Positions 1-12,157 of a stretch of DNA of 64,000 nucleotides are shown one piece after another. The first letter of the stretch is position 1; each line of letters opens with the position of its first letter. The position numbers and the translations under genes are program-made. Source of the DNA: Rhodamnia argentea (taxonomy: Eukaryota; Streptophyta; Magnoliopsida; Myrtales; Myrtaceae); NCBI RefSeq assembly GCF_020921035.1, contig NC_063152.1, forward strand, positions 11,484,001 to 11,548,000, read 5' to 3'. Under the pieces are notes generated by a model. It searched no databases. It was not told the origin of the DNA and saw nothing but the letters and a program-made list of their open reading frames with translations.

Positions 1-221
1 TTTAATATGCATTTAATACCATATTTATTTCAGGACATGAAGGTAAAACAAAGATCGGACATATAGCTTAGGAACATCAGTGCAACACACATAACTTAGT
101 CCACCTAGTACAACTCAATCAAACAACTCCACTTTTGCATTAGGAACCTTTATTCTGCTGCTGCTGCCGCTGCTAAGTCATAAAGTAGCAACTTATTAGT
201 AATAGCTTATCAGACTTGGGA
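1..221 (-). other. 3' flank of phospholipase A1 gene
   Basis: Sequence downstream of the phospholipase stop codon at 222, probably its 3' UTR. On the minus strand an AATAAA-type signal lies at 149-154, 68 bases past the stop, and a second at about 24-30. A short CTG trinucleotide run sits at 155-172. No other gene is visible. Confidence 0.45.
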
Positions 222-1523
222 CTATTCGTTCTGATCATCTTCTGGTCGAGGTGGGATGTACGGAGCGGCCAAGCTCCAACTCCCATCGTTCCCATTCTGG
301 ACCATGTCCTTGTTCTTCGCCACCCACCACTTCACCGGAAATTTGTACTTGCTATCGTCCAGGGCATCCCAATTCTTGTTCAGCAGCGAAATATCGCGTC
401 GACCCTTGAGATCAAAGTGGTTACTACTGATCCCTTGGGTCCCAGCGACTAGATGCAGGTACGTCTCCAACTGATGCGCAATTCCCATGGCGCCGGAAAG
501 ACTACTGGTGAGGGGCCTCAGGTATGGGGACTTGCGCGAGTCGACCGTCAGCTGTTCTCCGACATGGTCATATCCGACTGGAGGGAAGAAGGGAACGATA
601 TCAATGGCATTGACCACGCGAAGGCCACGGAGCTTCTCCGATGATGAGAACAACTCCTGGAAGCTCTCGTTCCCGACCTTGGGGCTGGCGAAGGCAAACG
701 CCGTCACCAGGCAGGCTTTCTCAGGGTGGTCGGTGGGCACGTTGTACTTGTTGGTCACGATGTCCAGCGCGTTGAGCGTTGCCAAAGCCGCACCCATGCT
801 GTAGCCGACCACTGTTATGCTGATTGGCTCATCTTTACCGGCGTAGAGATCCACTTGCTTCCGGACCTCCATTAGAACCTGACCAAAGTAGTACAATCTT
901 TAGTTAAGTAAATTCCAGGGTAAATTAGCAAGAGCAATGTTTAGTACGAGTGAATGTCAAACCTGGTCTCTGGCACTATGCTTCACGTACGGATCAAATA
1001 AAGCACTTTTCGTGTACAACATGTGCCAGCCACCGTGAATCCGGACATCCTTGTGCTCGTCTTTTGCGAAAATGTCGGTCGCAGGGACCAGATAGTCGAT
1101 AAGATCAGACATGGCCTCCAAGGGCTCTGTCGTTCCTCTCCAAGCGACCAAGATGTCCCTCCTCCCAAAGTTCGCGGTCACCTCATCGGTGCTCACCGCG
1201 ACGTACCCGGCCCAAGACCTGTCTGGAACCAGTGGGAGATCGAGCAACTTCGTCGGCACGTAAAAGTACCGGGTCACCTCGTACCTGAACAGGTTATTGG
1301 CCGTCTCGAGTCCCACTTCCTGGAAGAGCTTGTCCATGGGGAACCGGGGCAGGCCGTAGCCCTTCGACTCCGCCTGGCCGTTGAATCCATCAGAAATGGC
1401 TTGGACTCGTTCGCCGTAGTGTACGAGGTACATCCGGAGATCCTCGTCCAGAGGATCCAACATGCCCTCCCAGTAGGTCTCGCCGCTGAGGTCAGTCCAT
1501 GGCCTTGAGCTGTTTCCTCCCAT
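222..1523 (-). CDS. Class II phospholipase A1 (DAD1/DSEL-like lipase), copy 1
   Basis: Two exons, 1523-963 and 878-222, joined across an 84-base GT-AG intron (962-879) in phase 0, giving 405 residues. The family is class 3 lipase, plant phospholipase A1-II, which removes the sn-1 acyl chain of glycerolipids. Class II members lack a transit peptide and are cytosolic, and none is visible here. The nucleophile elbow is GYSMG with Ser214, where most relatives have GHSLG. Asp280 lies in NAIDIVPFFP, with the usual 66-residue spacing. The charge-relay His is probably His322 in the HxLExYLH motif. The N-terminal block (SWxxLxxPLDxDLRxYLVHYGE) is also typical. The start is the first ATG in a good context, and the upstream ATG-frame reading does not match the family. 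Length fits the family (about 400-430). A paralogue lies at 24638-26068 on the same strand with the intron at the same place. Confidence 0.93.
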
Positions 1524-1601
1524 GGTATCTCTCTCTCTTTCACTGGTAATTTTTGTTCTCTAGATGGAAAGGCTTGTGGAGACGCAGTCTTGCTTCCATG
1601 C

Positions 1602-1609
1602 AATTTATA
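1602..1609 (-). promoter_or_regulatory. Putative TATA box of phospholipase copy 1
   Basis: TATAAATT on the minus strand, about 80 bases upstream of the ATG at 1523. This leaves room for a leader of about 50 bases containing a CT-rich tract (1530-1545). Confidence 0.5.
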
Positions 1610-2080
1610 GACTCAACCTTTTCACAGTGCCATCCAATCTTGATGAGTTACGTGATAGAGTTGCTTTTTGCACTATCTAGCACGAGAAAAACTTTCCTGA
1701 TTGTATATTTGAGGTGAAACTTCCACGTTTTTTTTTTCCTTAGGCCCACCTATATTAAATAGCGCTACGAGCAGAATGGATAAGAGCGACCGTGAATTTC
1801 TTTGGAAAAACCGATAGTCTGACAGGTTTGCGATATTGTTTATTACTTCTAATTCCACGATTTTCTAATTAATGAATACTTTATGCAAAATACACTGTGA
1901 TCGTGTGTGAATCTGCTATCAGAAATAGCCGACGATCTTGTCAGACCGTTAGAGAAGTATTTTCCTTTCTTTAGTAAGTAAGAATGTTAGTTTTTAGTCT
2001 CGGAAGGATCTCTTGCTAGCATAGAACGCTAGAATCTCGAAATTGCATGTCCAAGGTTGTATGCTTGGAGTTTACATGTC
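1610..2080. other. Upstream intergenic DNA
   Basis: AT-rich sequence between the phospholipase promoter and the retrotransposon insertion. No gene or recognisable repeat was seen. Confidence 0.4.
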
Positions 2081-2107
2081 TATGTACGGAAGGATACAGA
2101 ATGTTCC

Positions 2108-4672
2108 TGTCACGCCCCGACTCTCGAGCTCGCGACATCCCTACCTTACTCGCCACGGGTCAAGAAGGATAGCGTCCCGGGTAGCTATCGACCTACGAAA
2201 TTACGGCGCATGCGGAACGTGCAATTCTTCCAGACAACAAGATCGGCGGGGATAGTATAGCAGGAAAATCAACGCAGTCAATTCATCAAAACATAACTTC
2301 ATTCAAAAGCCAAAGTAGACGAATCTTAACCCTACTGAGCTACTGAAAATATATACAACCCCATACTTCGGGGCGGCTCACTAGGATCTCAAAAAGACAC
2401 GGGGTCGGGTAAGGTTAAACCTTCGTCTACTCCCAAAAATCCTACCACAATCCTCTCGGTTCAACATGCACGGCTTCCATCACCGCCTGAAAAATTGTTA
2501 ACCACGACGGGGTGAGAAATTAATCTCGGTGAGCCAACGCCTAAGCTCGGTTAGGACGTTGATTCGCTCGAACACCCTAAAAGGCAATCACATCATCATA
2601 GAACAGATATTTCAATCACAGGCAAACTTACCTTCCAGGCCACACGTAATGCAATGCGGACTCGACTCAACAGTCAATCAACCAAATCAATTCACCACTG
2701 CAAAGCATCACAGCACTTGCATGCACAGGACACCACACGTAGTCCATTTATTATCAGATCCGACCCGTAGGTCCAGCACACTAGTCGGGTTGGTGCTCTC
2801 CTGGCGGGGACCGGGCATCGTCCCTTACTTCCGGCGACGGCGTCTGATAGTCCATGTGACTCCGCTCGACCAACCGGAAGACAATGATTGTCGACACGGC
2901 ACGGAGCTAACGGGAATCCTAAAAAGGCTTCGGCCCATCACAAGCTGCGACCGGCAAACGTACAGCCGGAAGACAATGATCGACGCGCATCCAGCAACGA
3001 GAAGACAATGATTGCTAGGACCGAACGACCGGAAGACAATGATCGTCGGAATTATCCCATTATGTGACCACTCGGGCACTTCGACAACCAGCCAGTTCAT
3101 TTCTTGGATTTAGGTCGAATGCTCACACTCGCATGTTCAAATACTTGGCTCAAGGCCGTTTTCGTGCAAAAACATGCAATTTTATTTCATACGTGGTCAC
3201 ATGAATGCGCAATTTAAATCGCCCGACACACCGGGCAATTTGGGGCGATTAACCTCTAATCGAACCCCCACGGCAACCAACAGCCAAACCGGCACTCGGG
3301 GCCAATAATTTCATAATTCAATTAATCAATTTCAGCCAGTTGATTATTAATTCAAATTTCAATTCCAATTGCGCACTCGTCTCTAACCTATCGCTCGCTT
3401 GCGATCAATCAATTCAAACAATCGGATCAATCAATCAATCTAATCTAATTGGGCATAAAATCCTAACTAATTAGACTAATTTAACCAATCGGGGCCATTG
3501 AACCTAAACCAAATTTCTAACCTAAACCGGCCCTAATCGAGCTACCTAAATACCTAATAATCTAATTAATCTATTCTGAACGTAATTAGCGGCCTAACCA
3601 AGAGTTAGGGGCTAACTCACAATTTTAACTAGCTCGGGCAGTCTTAACTTGAGCGGCGGTGACACGAACTTGGCCCGGCCCGCGACGATTATCGGCGACT
3701 CTTGAAAATTCCTCGGCACGAACTTTGAGACCGGTATCGAAAATTACTGTTCACCGCCGGAATTACTGTTCACGGCCGGCCGGCAGCACTATTCACGCCG
3801 GTTACTATTCACGAGCACTGTTCACCCGGTACTGTTCATCCGACACTGTTCACCCGTACTGTTCATCCGACACTGTTCACGGCACTGTTCACCCGAACGG
3901 AAAATCTGGACTACACGCTCACGGGTTGATGCCGAGGCTGCGATTCCGGCGGGCTGAGTTGGAGGTTGCGGTTGTGGAGCGGCGACGGCGGCTCGGGTCG
4001 CGGCGAGGGACGGGGCTGAGATCTCGGGTCCTCGGATCTCGCGGCTCGGATCTAGGGCTTGAGGTAGCTTGGGCGCGCGGGACGGACGGGCTGTGGGTGG
4101 TCTCGGGGCTGGAGTGGCGGTAACGCGAGGCCAAGGTGAGGTGGCGCGGCGACAAGCTGGCACGAGGTCGGCGGTTCACGACGGAGGAAGCTCGGGCTTC
4201 GCGGAGCTGGGCGTCGAAGTCGGAAGATGGCTCGTCCGCGGGGTAGCTCGGCCACGAGTCGAGCGGCGGCCAGGCGGAGGGTGGCGCGACGGTGACGAAG
4301 CGGTGCGGTGGTGGCTGGCTAGCGGAGGCGTGGCCGGGTGGAGGGGGCAGTGTCGTAAACCGGAGAAGAGAAGAGGAAGAAGAAGAAGAAGAAGAAGAAG
4401 AAGGAGAAGAGAAGAGAGGGAGCACGTGGGGGGCTCTGTTCAAGGCAGAAAGAGAGGAAAAAAGAGGGGAAAGAGAGAGAGAGAGAGGGTGACGTGAAAG
4501 AGGGTTAATGGGTGGTTGAGTGGTGATGGGACCGATGTCCTATCACCATTAAATGTTTTTGACTTTGTTCATAAATATCTTAAGGATAATTCGAATATCG
4601 GATAATATAGGATTGGTTGGACATTTAGCTCAATCGATTGGGAATAAAATTTAGAATTTCACGGGCGTCACA
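2108..4672 (-). repeat. Left LTR (3' LTR in element orientation)
   Basis: Direct repeat of 9481-12046, starting TGTCACGCCCC and ending GGGCGTCACA on the plus strand. It contains a (GAA)n run near 4376-4402, a GA run near 4470-4488, a cluster of CTGTTCA-type repeats (3745-3892) and four copies of an AAGACAATGAT motif (2870-3050). Open frames inside it are low-complexity and not convincing genes. Confidence 0.95.
3745..3892 (+). repeat. Cluster of ten [C/T]ACT[G/A]TTCA[C/T] repeats in the LTR
   Basis: About ten copies of a 10-base motif in 150 bases, spaced 4-20 bases apart and all in one orientation. GTGAACAGT is the form on the element's sense strand. The same cluster is at 11115-11267. Similar CTGTTCA runs occur in other plant gypsy LTRs. 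A regulatory role is inference only. Confidence 0.75.
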
Positions 4673-4690
4673 ACTCTCCCCACCTTAGGA
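4673..4690 (-). other. Polypurine tract of the retrotransposon
   Basis: The minus strand reads AAGGTGGGGAGAGT directly before the TG of the 3' LTR, the expected position and composition for the plus-strand primer of reverse transcription. Confidence 0.8.
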
Positions 4691-4717
4691 AATTTCGTCC
4701 CCGAAATTACAATACGA

Positions 4718-7700
4718 TCACGACTCTTCAAAAAGATACGGGTAGCTACTCTTGATAACTTCCTCGTTCTCCCATGTAGCTCCTTCGGTTCCATGATGTT
4801 GCCAAACCACTTTGACTAGCGGAATCGTCTTGCTCCGGAGCACTTGTTCTTTCCTATCCAGGATCCCGATCGGTTGTTCCACGTACGCAGCTCGCTCATC
4901 TAGCTCAATTTCTTCATAACTCGGGACATGAGCGGGGTCCGGTTCGTACTTTCTTAACATCGACACGTGGAATACGTTATGTACTTGGGCCGATCTTGGC
5001 GGCAACGCAAGACGATATGTCAAATTCCCAATCCGTTCCAAAATCTCAAAAGGCCCCACATACCTAGGGCTCAACTTTCCCTTTTTACCAAAACGAGATG
5101 TCCCTCTCATAGGCGACACCTTGAGAAAAACATGATCGCCCACTTGAAATTCAAGAGGCCTGCGCCTCCTATCTGCATAGCTCTTACGGCGACTCTGAGC
5201 AGTCCTCGGTCTATCTCTGATAATCTTGACAGCTTCCATAGGCTGCTGTACTAACTCGGGACCAGTGATTTTTCTTTCGCCTACTTCATCCCAACAGATT
5301 GGCGTCCTGCACGCTCTACCATACAACGCTTCAAATGGCGCCATCCCGATGCTCTGCTGAAAACTATTGTTATAGGCGAACTCAACCAAATGCAATTGCT
5401 CTTCCCAACTGCCCTTAAAATCCAAGACACAAGCTCTTAGCATATCCTCCAGAGTCTGTATCGTCCTTTCGCATCGACCATCATGCTGCGGATGATAGGC
5501 GGTACTGAACTGCAATTTCGTTCCTAAAGCGATCCGGAGACTTTTCCAAAATGTGGCTGTGAACTTGGGATCACGATCTGAGGTGATCGTCACCGGCACT
5601 CCATGCGGTCTCACGATGTGCCTCACGTACAAATCTGCATATCCGTCCAAGGCGAAGTCTTTTCTTACTGGAATGAAGTGCGCCGACTTCGTCAATCTGT
5701 CTATCACAACCCAAATCGAATCATGCCCTCTTTGACTTCTTGGCAATCCCATCACGAAGTCCATCGTGATATGCTCCCATTTCCACTCCGGAATCTCCAA
5801 AGGCTGCAACAGTCCTCCGGGTTTACAGATCTGCGCCTTGACCTGCCGACAAGTCAAACACTTGGCCACATGCTTGGCTATATCCGCCTTCATTCCATTC
5901 CACCGGTAGTGTTGCTTCAGATTCTGATACATCTTCGTACTACCAGGATGGATACTATAATTGCTACGATGTGCCTCCGATAAGATATCCTCCCTTAAAC
6001 CGTCATCGACCGGCACAACTAGACGTCCTCTAAACTTCGGTATGCCATCCTCGGCCACTTGGAAATCGACCCTTCGCTTAGCTGCGTCTTCTTGAAGGAT
6101 CTTCCGAACGGTAGGGTCCGTCGTCTGTAGGGTCCTTATTCTAGTCCGCACTTCTGGCTCGATTCTCAATGTAGCCACTAGACTCGACGGACGACTTATC
6201 TCCAACTTAAAGTCTGAGTCTCTCACCTGCTCAAGTAAACGCCATTCATTCACACATAATTGAGCAATCGCTGATTTTCTACTCGGGGCATCCGCAACCT
6301 TATTCGCCTTGCCCGGATGATACAATATCTCGCAATCATAATCCTTGAGCAGCTCCATCCATCGACGCTGCCTCATGTTCAACTCTTTACGAGAGAACAG
6401 GTACTTCAGGCTCTGATGATCGGTATACACCCGAAAACTTTCTCCGATCAGATAATGCCTCCAAATCTTCAAGGCGAACACGACCGCAGCCAACTCTAGG
6501 TCGTGCGTCGGATAGTTCAACTCGTGGGGTCTCAAGCGGCGAGATGCATATGCTACTACCCTTCCATGTTGCATTAGCACGCAACCCGGACCTACGAGAG
6601 ACGCGTCACTATAGATCTCGAATCCTCCGGGACCGGACGGAATAGTCAACACGGGAGCCGTAGTCGCCTTATGCTTAAGCTCTTGAAAACTACGCTCGCA
6701 CGGGTCTGTCCATTCATACTTCACATCCTTCTTCAACAGCTTAGTCATAGGCGAGGCTATAGCTGAAAACTTCTCCACGAATCGCCTATAGTAGCCCGCC
6801 AATCCCAAGAAGCTTCTAATCTCGGTCGTTATCGTCGGTCTTGGCCGGTCTATAATCGCCTCAATCTTGGATGGATCCACTTCAATTCCCTCGCCAGAAA
6901 CCACGTGGCCTAAGAACGCCACACGAGCCAACCAAAACTCACACTTACCGAGCTTGGCAAAAAGTTGATGCATCCTCAGAGTCTCCAACACTATTCTCGG
7001 GTGTTGTTCATGGTCCTCGGAACTCTTCGAGTACACTAGGATATCGTCTATGAACACGTTGACGAAGCGATCCAAGAATTCCTTAAAAACTCTGTTCATC
7101 GGGTCCATAAAAGCAGCAGGAGCATTCGTCGGACCAAACGGCATTACTGTGAACTCATAGTGTCCATAACGCGTCCTAAATGCCGTCTTCGGTATATCTT
7201 CCTTCCTAATTCTCAAGCGATGATATCCCGTTCGTAGATCAATTTTAGAAAACACCGATGCTCCCCGCAACCGATCAAATAGATCATCAATTCTAGGCAG
7301 TGGGTACTTGTTCTTAATCGTCACTTGATTCAACCGCCCGTAGTCTATACACTGCCTCATAGACCCGTCCTTCTTCTTGACAAACAACACGGGTGCTCCC
7401 CATGGCGGCGCTTTGGGGCGGATAAACCCTTTATCCAACGGTTCTTGCATCTGCACCTTGAGTTCCTTCAATTCTGACAACGCCATCCTATACGGCGCCT
7501 TAGAGATCGGCTCCGTCCCCGGAGCTAACTCTATCACAAACTCTATTTCTCTTTCTGGCGGCAATCCAGGCGGTTCTTCCGGAAAAACATCTGGAAACTC
7601 ACATACTACAGCAATATCCTCCAACTTAGTTTCCCCAACGGACGTATCCACTACCGCAGCCAAATAACCTTGGCAACCATTCTCCAATAACCGAGTCGCC

Positions 7701-8665
7701 TCTAGCGACGAGATCACTACGATCGAGGTTCCTCCTCGATTTCCCACAAATTCAAAACTAGCCCCATCCAATGGCCTAAATTGAATTACCTTACGATAGC
7801 AATCCATCGTAGCCCTTTGCTTCGTTAACCGGTCCATTCCCACGATCGGATCAAAATCGTACATCTCGAGTACAACCGGATCTATCTCACTCTCGTGACC
7901 ATCAACTACTAATCTACAACCAGGAGACCCTACTGCGGCTATTACGCTATCCTTTAAAGGTGTAGACACCTTAACAACCATATCTAATGGTACCACAATC
8001 AATCCAGATAGTCTAACAAATTGATCCGCAACAAAAGAATGCGTAGCACCGGGGTCAAACAAAGCATAAGCTACGCTATTCTGTAGAAGGACCGTACCTG
8101 TGACGGTCGGCGAGTCCTTCGCCTCATCTCGAGTGACCGCAAATACTCGTCCCTTGCGTCGAGGTCCGTTACGGTAATTTGGTGGTGCAATCCTTCCAAC
8201 TTGGCCTCCCTGTGGCCTGACTTGTTGCCTCTGCGGGCGATCTCTCACCGGATGGCCCCGCCGGCCACATCCAAAACAAACTCCACGCATTTCACACGGA
8301 GCGGATCCATGCCTTTGGTTGCATAGGCGGCAGACATCATCTCTGCGAGGCATTGGCTTACTAATCGCTCCTCGGCGATTGGGCGGAACATTGAATCTGT
8401 TACCCCGCATCGGCCTCTTCCCTTGCCGAATATCTCTCCTACTCGATGGCACGAACCGCGATCCAAAAGCGGCGGCCCTTTCGGTCAGATCACGCTCAAC
8501 CATCTGAGCTCTCTCATAAAGGTCGTTGTAATCCTTCAGATTAAATGGTATCAGCACGCTCCCGATCTCGGGCTTCAGCCCATCTCTGAACCTTCCGGCC
8601 CTATCCACGGGGTCTTCAACCAGCCTCGGGGCATACTTAGACAGGTTACGCAAATCTGGCCTCAT
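4718..8665 (-). CDS. Gag C-terminus/pol polyprotein of the Ty3/gypsy element
   Basis: A single open frame of 1315 codons. In order: the end of gag; a CCHC-type knuckle (residues 130-143) whose last cysteine is replaced by Arg; aspartic protease with DPGATHSF (204-211); reverse transcriptase (about 385-560) with the first catalytic Asp in FSKIDL and FIDD at 538-541; RNase H (about 645-790) with its D-E-D-D residues; integrase with an HHCC zinc region and D-D-E core; and a chromodomain-like tail (about 1265-1315). Two proline replacements flank the conserved TNAPAAFM block of the reverse transcriptase where leucine is usual. The first in-frame ATG lies inside gag. The true start lies in the frameshifted segment upstream, so the frame is open but its normal translation is broken. 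Confidence 0.92.
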   Translation of the reverse strand: MRPDLRNLSKYAPRLVEDPVDRAGRFRDGLKPEIGSVLIPFNLKDYNDLYERAQMVERDLTERAAAFGSRFVPSSRRDIRQGKRPMRGNRFNVPPNRRGAISKPMPRRDDVCRLCNQRHGSAPCEMRGVCFGCGRRGHPVRDRPQRQQVRPQGGQVGRIAPPNYRNGPRRKGRVFAVTRDEAKDSPTVTGTVLLQNSVAYALFDPGATHSFVADQFVRLSGLIVVPLDMVVKVSTPLKDSVIAAVGSPGCRLVVDGHESEIDPVVLEMYDFDPIVGMDRLTKQRATMDCYRKVIQFRPLDGASFEFVGNRGGTSIVVISSLEATRLLENGCQGYLAAVVDTSVGETKLEDIAVVCEFPDVFPEEPPGLPPEREIEFVIELAPGTEPISKAPYRMALSELKELKVQMQEPLDKGFIRPKAPPWGAPVLFVKKKDGSMRQCIDYGRLNQVTIKNKYPLPRIDDLFDRLRGASVFSKIDLRTGYHRLRIRKEDIPKTAFRTRYGHYEFTVMPFGPTNAPAAFMDPMNRVFKEFLDRFVNVFIDDILVYSKSSEDHEQHPRIVLETLRMHQLFAKLGKCEFWLARVAFLGHVVSGEGIEVDPSKIEAIIDRPRPTITTEIRSFLGLAGYYRRFVEKFSAIASPMTKLLKKDVKYEWTDPCERSFQELKHKATTAPVLTIPSGPGGFEIYSDASLVGPGCVLMQHGRVVAYASRRLRPHELNYPTHDLELAAVVFALKIWRHYLIGESFRVYTDHQSLKYLFSRKELNMRQRRWMELLKDYDCEILYHPGKANKVADAPSRKSAIAQLCVNEWRLLEQVRDSDFKLEISRPSSLVATLRIEPEVRTRIRTLQTTDPTVRKILQEDAAKRRVDFQVAEDGIPKFRGRLVVPVDDGLREDILSEAHRSNYSIHPGSTKMYQNLKQHYRWNGMKADIAKHVAKCLTCRQVKAQICKPGGLLQPLEIPEWKWEHITMDFVMGLPRSQRGHDSIWVVIDRLTKSAHFIPVRKDFALDGYADLYVRHIVRPHGVPVTITSDRDPKFTATFWKSLRIALGTKLQFSTAYHPQHDGRCERTIQTLEDMLRACVLDFKGSWEEQLHLVEFAYNNSFQQSIGMAPFEALYGRACRTPICWDEVGERKITGPELVQQPMEAVKIIRDRPRTAQSRRKSYADRRRRPLEFQVGDHVFLKVSPMRGTSRFGKKGKLSPRYVGPFEILERIGNLTYRLALPPRSAQVHNVFHVSMLRKYEPDPAHVPSYEEIELDERAAYVEQPIGILDRKEQVLRSKTIPLVKVVWQHHGTEGATWENEEVIKSSYPYLFEES

Positions 8666-9273
8666 GCTGATCGATTGTCATCCGGTTACGGCGTAGGCGA
8701 AAGAACTCTGCCATCTTCCGTTCTCTCGCGGTGTCGGAAAAGTACTTTCCATAAAAGGCTCCCACGAAGGCATCCCACGTCGGGACCGTACCCTCGGGAA
8801 AGACTACGTCCTTTGAAGCTCTCCACCATGTACTTGCATTTCCCTTGCAATTGGTACACGGCCAAGGTGACCTTGTCCTCATTGGTACACCTCGGCGGGG
8901 TAAACGCTTTTTCCAGCTCCTCGATCCACGAGGTAGCGGCTTCGGGATCTCCGCTTCCAGAAAACTTGGGCGGCTTCAACTTGAGGAATTGCTCCACCAA
9001 CCTTTGGGCCAGGTGCCCATTATTTGCAACTCCAACTGGGCGATTCACGGGTTGGGCTCCAGCAGCGGCGGCGGCAGCAGCATTCCGATTCCTCACTTGT
9101 TGCCCCATCAAATCTCCAATAGCTCCTAGAGCTTGCGGAATCCCAGCCATAGTCGGCTCTTGCCCAACCGGCTCAGCAGGGCGCGGCGCTCTTTCTTCTT
9201 CCGGAATCTCCTCTATCGGCCTGACAGGCCTGGTCCGAGGTCCTCGGGGTACTCTTCTACCACGCTCGCTCAT
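8649..9273 (-). pseudogene. Gag N-terminal part, frameshifted twice
   Basis: The capsid region starts at the ATG at 9273 and reads to about 8845. It continues in a second frame (8842 to about 8650; WWRASK...FYGKYF, typical gypsy gag). It then shifts again near 8648 into the pol frame (LSKYAPRL). The first break looks like one extra G in a GGG run and the second like the loss of two bases from a GCGCG run. An alanine run lies near the N terminus. Both breaks are in single frames that read well on each side, so they are mutations in this copy or assembly errors. Confidence 0.85.
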
Positions 9274-9455
9274 TTTGCAAGCAAAAATACGGAGTCCCGC
9301 ATACCCCATAGCAAGCGCGGTCAAAAGGTAGCCCCACAACTCCAAGCTCAGAAATCAGCAATCACATCCACAACGATCATTAACCCACTAACTATCTCAA
9401 TTTCAATCGCTCCTTATCACTCCAGGCCAATGACCGGATGGATCGGGCTGACCTT

Positions 9456-9467
9456 GCTCTGATACCA
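9456..9467 (-). other. Primer-binding site, initiator tRNA-Met type
   Basis: The minus strand reads TGGTATCAGAGC, 13 bases inside the 5' LTR. It is complementary to the 3' end of plant initiator tRNA-Met, the usual primer for this group of elements. Confidence 0.88.
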
Positions 9468-9480
9468 CCTTGGGCGGGGA

Positions 9481-12046
9481 TGTCACGCCCCGACTCTCGA
9501 GCTCGCGACATCCCTACCTTACTCGCCACGGGTCAAGAAGGATAGCGTCCCGGGTAGCTATCGACCTACGAAATTACGGCGCATGCGGAACGTGCAATTC
9601 TTCCAGACAACAAGATCGGCGGGGATAGTATAGCGGGAAAATCAACGCAATCAATTCATCAAAACATAACTTCATTCAAAAGCCAAAGTAGACGAATCTT
9701 AACCCTACTGAGCTACTGAAAATATATACAACCCCATACTTCGGGGCGGCTCACTAGGATCTCAAAAAGACACGGGGTCGGGTAAGGTTAAACCTTCGTC
9801 TACTCCCAAAAATCCTACCACAATCCTCTCGGTTCAACATGCACGGCTTCCATCACTTGCTGAAAAATTGTTAACCACGACGGGGTGAGAAATTAATCTC
9901 GGTGAGCCAACGCCTAAGCTCGGTTAGGACGTTGATTCGCTCGAACACCCTAAAAGGCAATCACATCATCATAGAACAGATATTTCAATCACGGGCAAAC
10001 TTACCTTCCAGGCCACACGTAATGCAATGCGGACTCGACTCAACGGTCAATCAACCAAATCAATTCACCACCGCAAAGCATCACAGCACTTGCATGCACA
10101 GGACACCACACGTAGTCCATTTATTATCGGATCCGACCCATAGGTCCAAGACACTAGTCGGTTGGTGCTCTCCTGGCGGGACCAGGCATCGTCCCTTACT
10201 TCCGGCGACGGCGTCTGATAGTCCATGTGACTCCGCTCGACCAACCGGAAGACAATGATTGTCGACACGGCACGGAGCTAACGGGAATCCTAAAAAGGCT
10301 TCGGCCCATCACAAGCTGCGACCGGCAAACGTACGGCCAGAAGACAATGATCGACGCGCATCCAGCAACCGGAAGACAATGATTGCTAGGACCGAACGAC
10401 CGGAAGACAATGATCGTCGGAATTATCCCATTATGTGACCACTCGGGCACTTCGACAACCGGCCGGTTCATTTCTTGGATTTAGGTCGAATGCTCACACT
10501 CGCATGTTCAAATACTTGGCTCAAGGCCGTTTTCGTGCAAAAACATGCAATTTTATTTCATACGTGGTCACATGAATGCGCAATTTAAATCGACCGACAC
10601 ACCGGGCAATTTGGGGCGATTAACCTCTAATCGAACCCCCACGGCAACCAACAGCCAAACCGGCACTCGGGGCCAATAATTTCATAATTCAATTAATCAA
10701 TTTCAGCCAGTTGATTATTAATTCAAATTTCAATTCCAATTGCGCACTCGTCTCTAACCTATCGCTCGCTTGCGATCAATCAATTCAAACAATCGGATCA
10801 ATCAATCAATCTAATCTAATTGGGCATAAAATCCTAACTAATTAGACTAATTTAACCAATCGGGGCCATTGAACCTAAACCAAATTTCTAACCTAAACCG
10901 GCCCTAATCGAGCTACCTAAATACCTAATAATCTAATTAATCTATTCTGAACGTAATTAGCGGCCTAACCAAGAGTTAGGGGCTAACTCACAATTTTAAC
11001 TAGCTCGGGCAGTCTTAACTTGAGCGGCGGTGACACGAACTTGGCCCGGCCCGCGACGATTATCGGCGACTCTTGAAAATTCCTCGGCACGAACTTTGAG
11101 ACCGGTATCGAAAATTACTGTTCACCGCCGGAATTACTGTTCACGGCCGGCCGGCAGCACTATTCACGCCGGTTACTATTCACGAGCACTGTTCACCCGG
11201 TACTGTTCATCCGACACTGTTCACCCGTACTGTTCATCCGACACTGTTCACGGCACTGTTCACCCGAACGGAAAATCTGGACTACACGCTCACGGGTTGA
11301 TGCCGAGGCTGCGATTCCGGCGGGCTGAGTTGGAGGTTGCGGTTGTGGAGCGGCGACGGCGGCTCGGGTCGCGGCGAGGGACGGGGCTGAGATCTCGGGT
11401 CCTCGGATCTCGCGGCTCGGATCTAGGGCTTGAGGTAGCTTGGGCGCGCGGGACGGACGGGCTGTGGGTGGTCTCGGGGCTGGAGTGACGGTAACGCGAG
11501 GCCAAGGTGAGGTGGCGCGGCGACAAGCTGGCACGAGGTCGGCGGTTCATGACGGAGGAAGCTCGGGCTTCGCGGAGCTGGGCGTCGAAGTCGGAAGATG
11601 GCTCGTCCGCGGGGTAGCTCGGCCACGAGTCGAGCGGCGGCCAGGCGGAGGGTGGCGCGACGGTGACGAAGCGGTGCGGTGGTGGCTGGCTAGCGGAGCT
11701 GTGGCTTCGGGTGGAGGGGGCAGTGTCGTAAACCAGAGAAGAGAAGAGGAAGAAGAAGAAGAAGAAGAAGAAGGAGAAGAGGAGAGGGAGCACGTGGGGG
11801 GCTCTGTTCAAGGCAGAAAGAGAGGAAAAAAGAGGGGAAAGAGAGAGAGAGAGAGAGAGGGTGACGTGAAAGAGGGTTAATGGGTGGGTGAGTGGTGATG
11901 GGACTGATGTCCTATCACCATTAAATGTTTTTGACTTTTTGTGCATAAATATCTTAAGGATAATTCGAATATCAGATAATATAGGACTGGTTGGACATTT
12001 AGCTCAATCGATTGGGAATAAAATTTAGAATTTCATGGGCGTCACA
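9481..12046 (-). repeat. Right LTR (5' LTR in element orientation)
   Basis: Near-identical to 2108-4672 with the same termini. As the upstream LTR it should hold the promoter of the element. The cluster of CTGTTCA-type repeats is at 11115-11267. The differences from the left copy are scattered substitutions and simple-repeat length changes. Confidence 0.95.
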
Positions 12047-12157
12047 GTTCCAATGTTCTTTCCTAGGCGCTATGTACGGAAGGATACAAAATGTTCCAAT
12101 GTTTTTTCCTAGGCAATGTGTAATGCAATTATTGATGAATGGGAATGGACCATCCAC

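Larger units (their letters stand above)
2108..12046 (-). mobile_element. Ty3/gypsy chromovirus-type LTR retrotransposon, near complete
   Basis: The element is 9.94 kb and transcribed on the minus strand. It has TG...CA-ended LTRs of 2565 and 2566 bases, a 5-base target-site duplication GTTCC (2103-2107 and 12047-12051), a primer-binding site matching initiator tRNA-Met next to the right (5') LTR, and a purine tract next to the left (3') LTR. The order protease, reverse transcriptase, RNase H, integrase is that of Ty3/gypsy. The long LTRs, iMet primer and chromodomain-like C terminus suggest the Tekay/Del clade of chromoviruses (inference). By eye the LTRs differ at roughly 40 positions, many in simple repeats, so the insertion is recent. 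Gag carries two frameshifts, so this copy is probably not autonomous. Confidence 0.95.
2081..12114 (+). repeat. 46-base tandem duplication split by the retrotransposon
   Basis: The motif beginning TATGTACGGAAGGATACA occurs at 2081-2107, is interrupted by the LTR element, and resumes at 12052-12070. A second full copy starts at 12071 and ends near 12114. The empty site therefore held two adjacent copies of a unit of about 46 bases, and the element inserted in the first one. Only the outer segments 2081-2107 and 12052-12114 belong to this repeat. Confidence 0.8.

Noticed and set aside
11290-11946. 218-codon minus-strand frame in the right LTR (and its left-LTR partner at 3919-4443)
   Set aside because: It is a translation of LTR DNA with GA/GAA runs, giving Ser/Phe-rich low complexity. 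The two copies agree only because the LTRs are recent duplicates.
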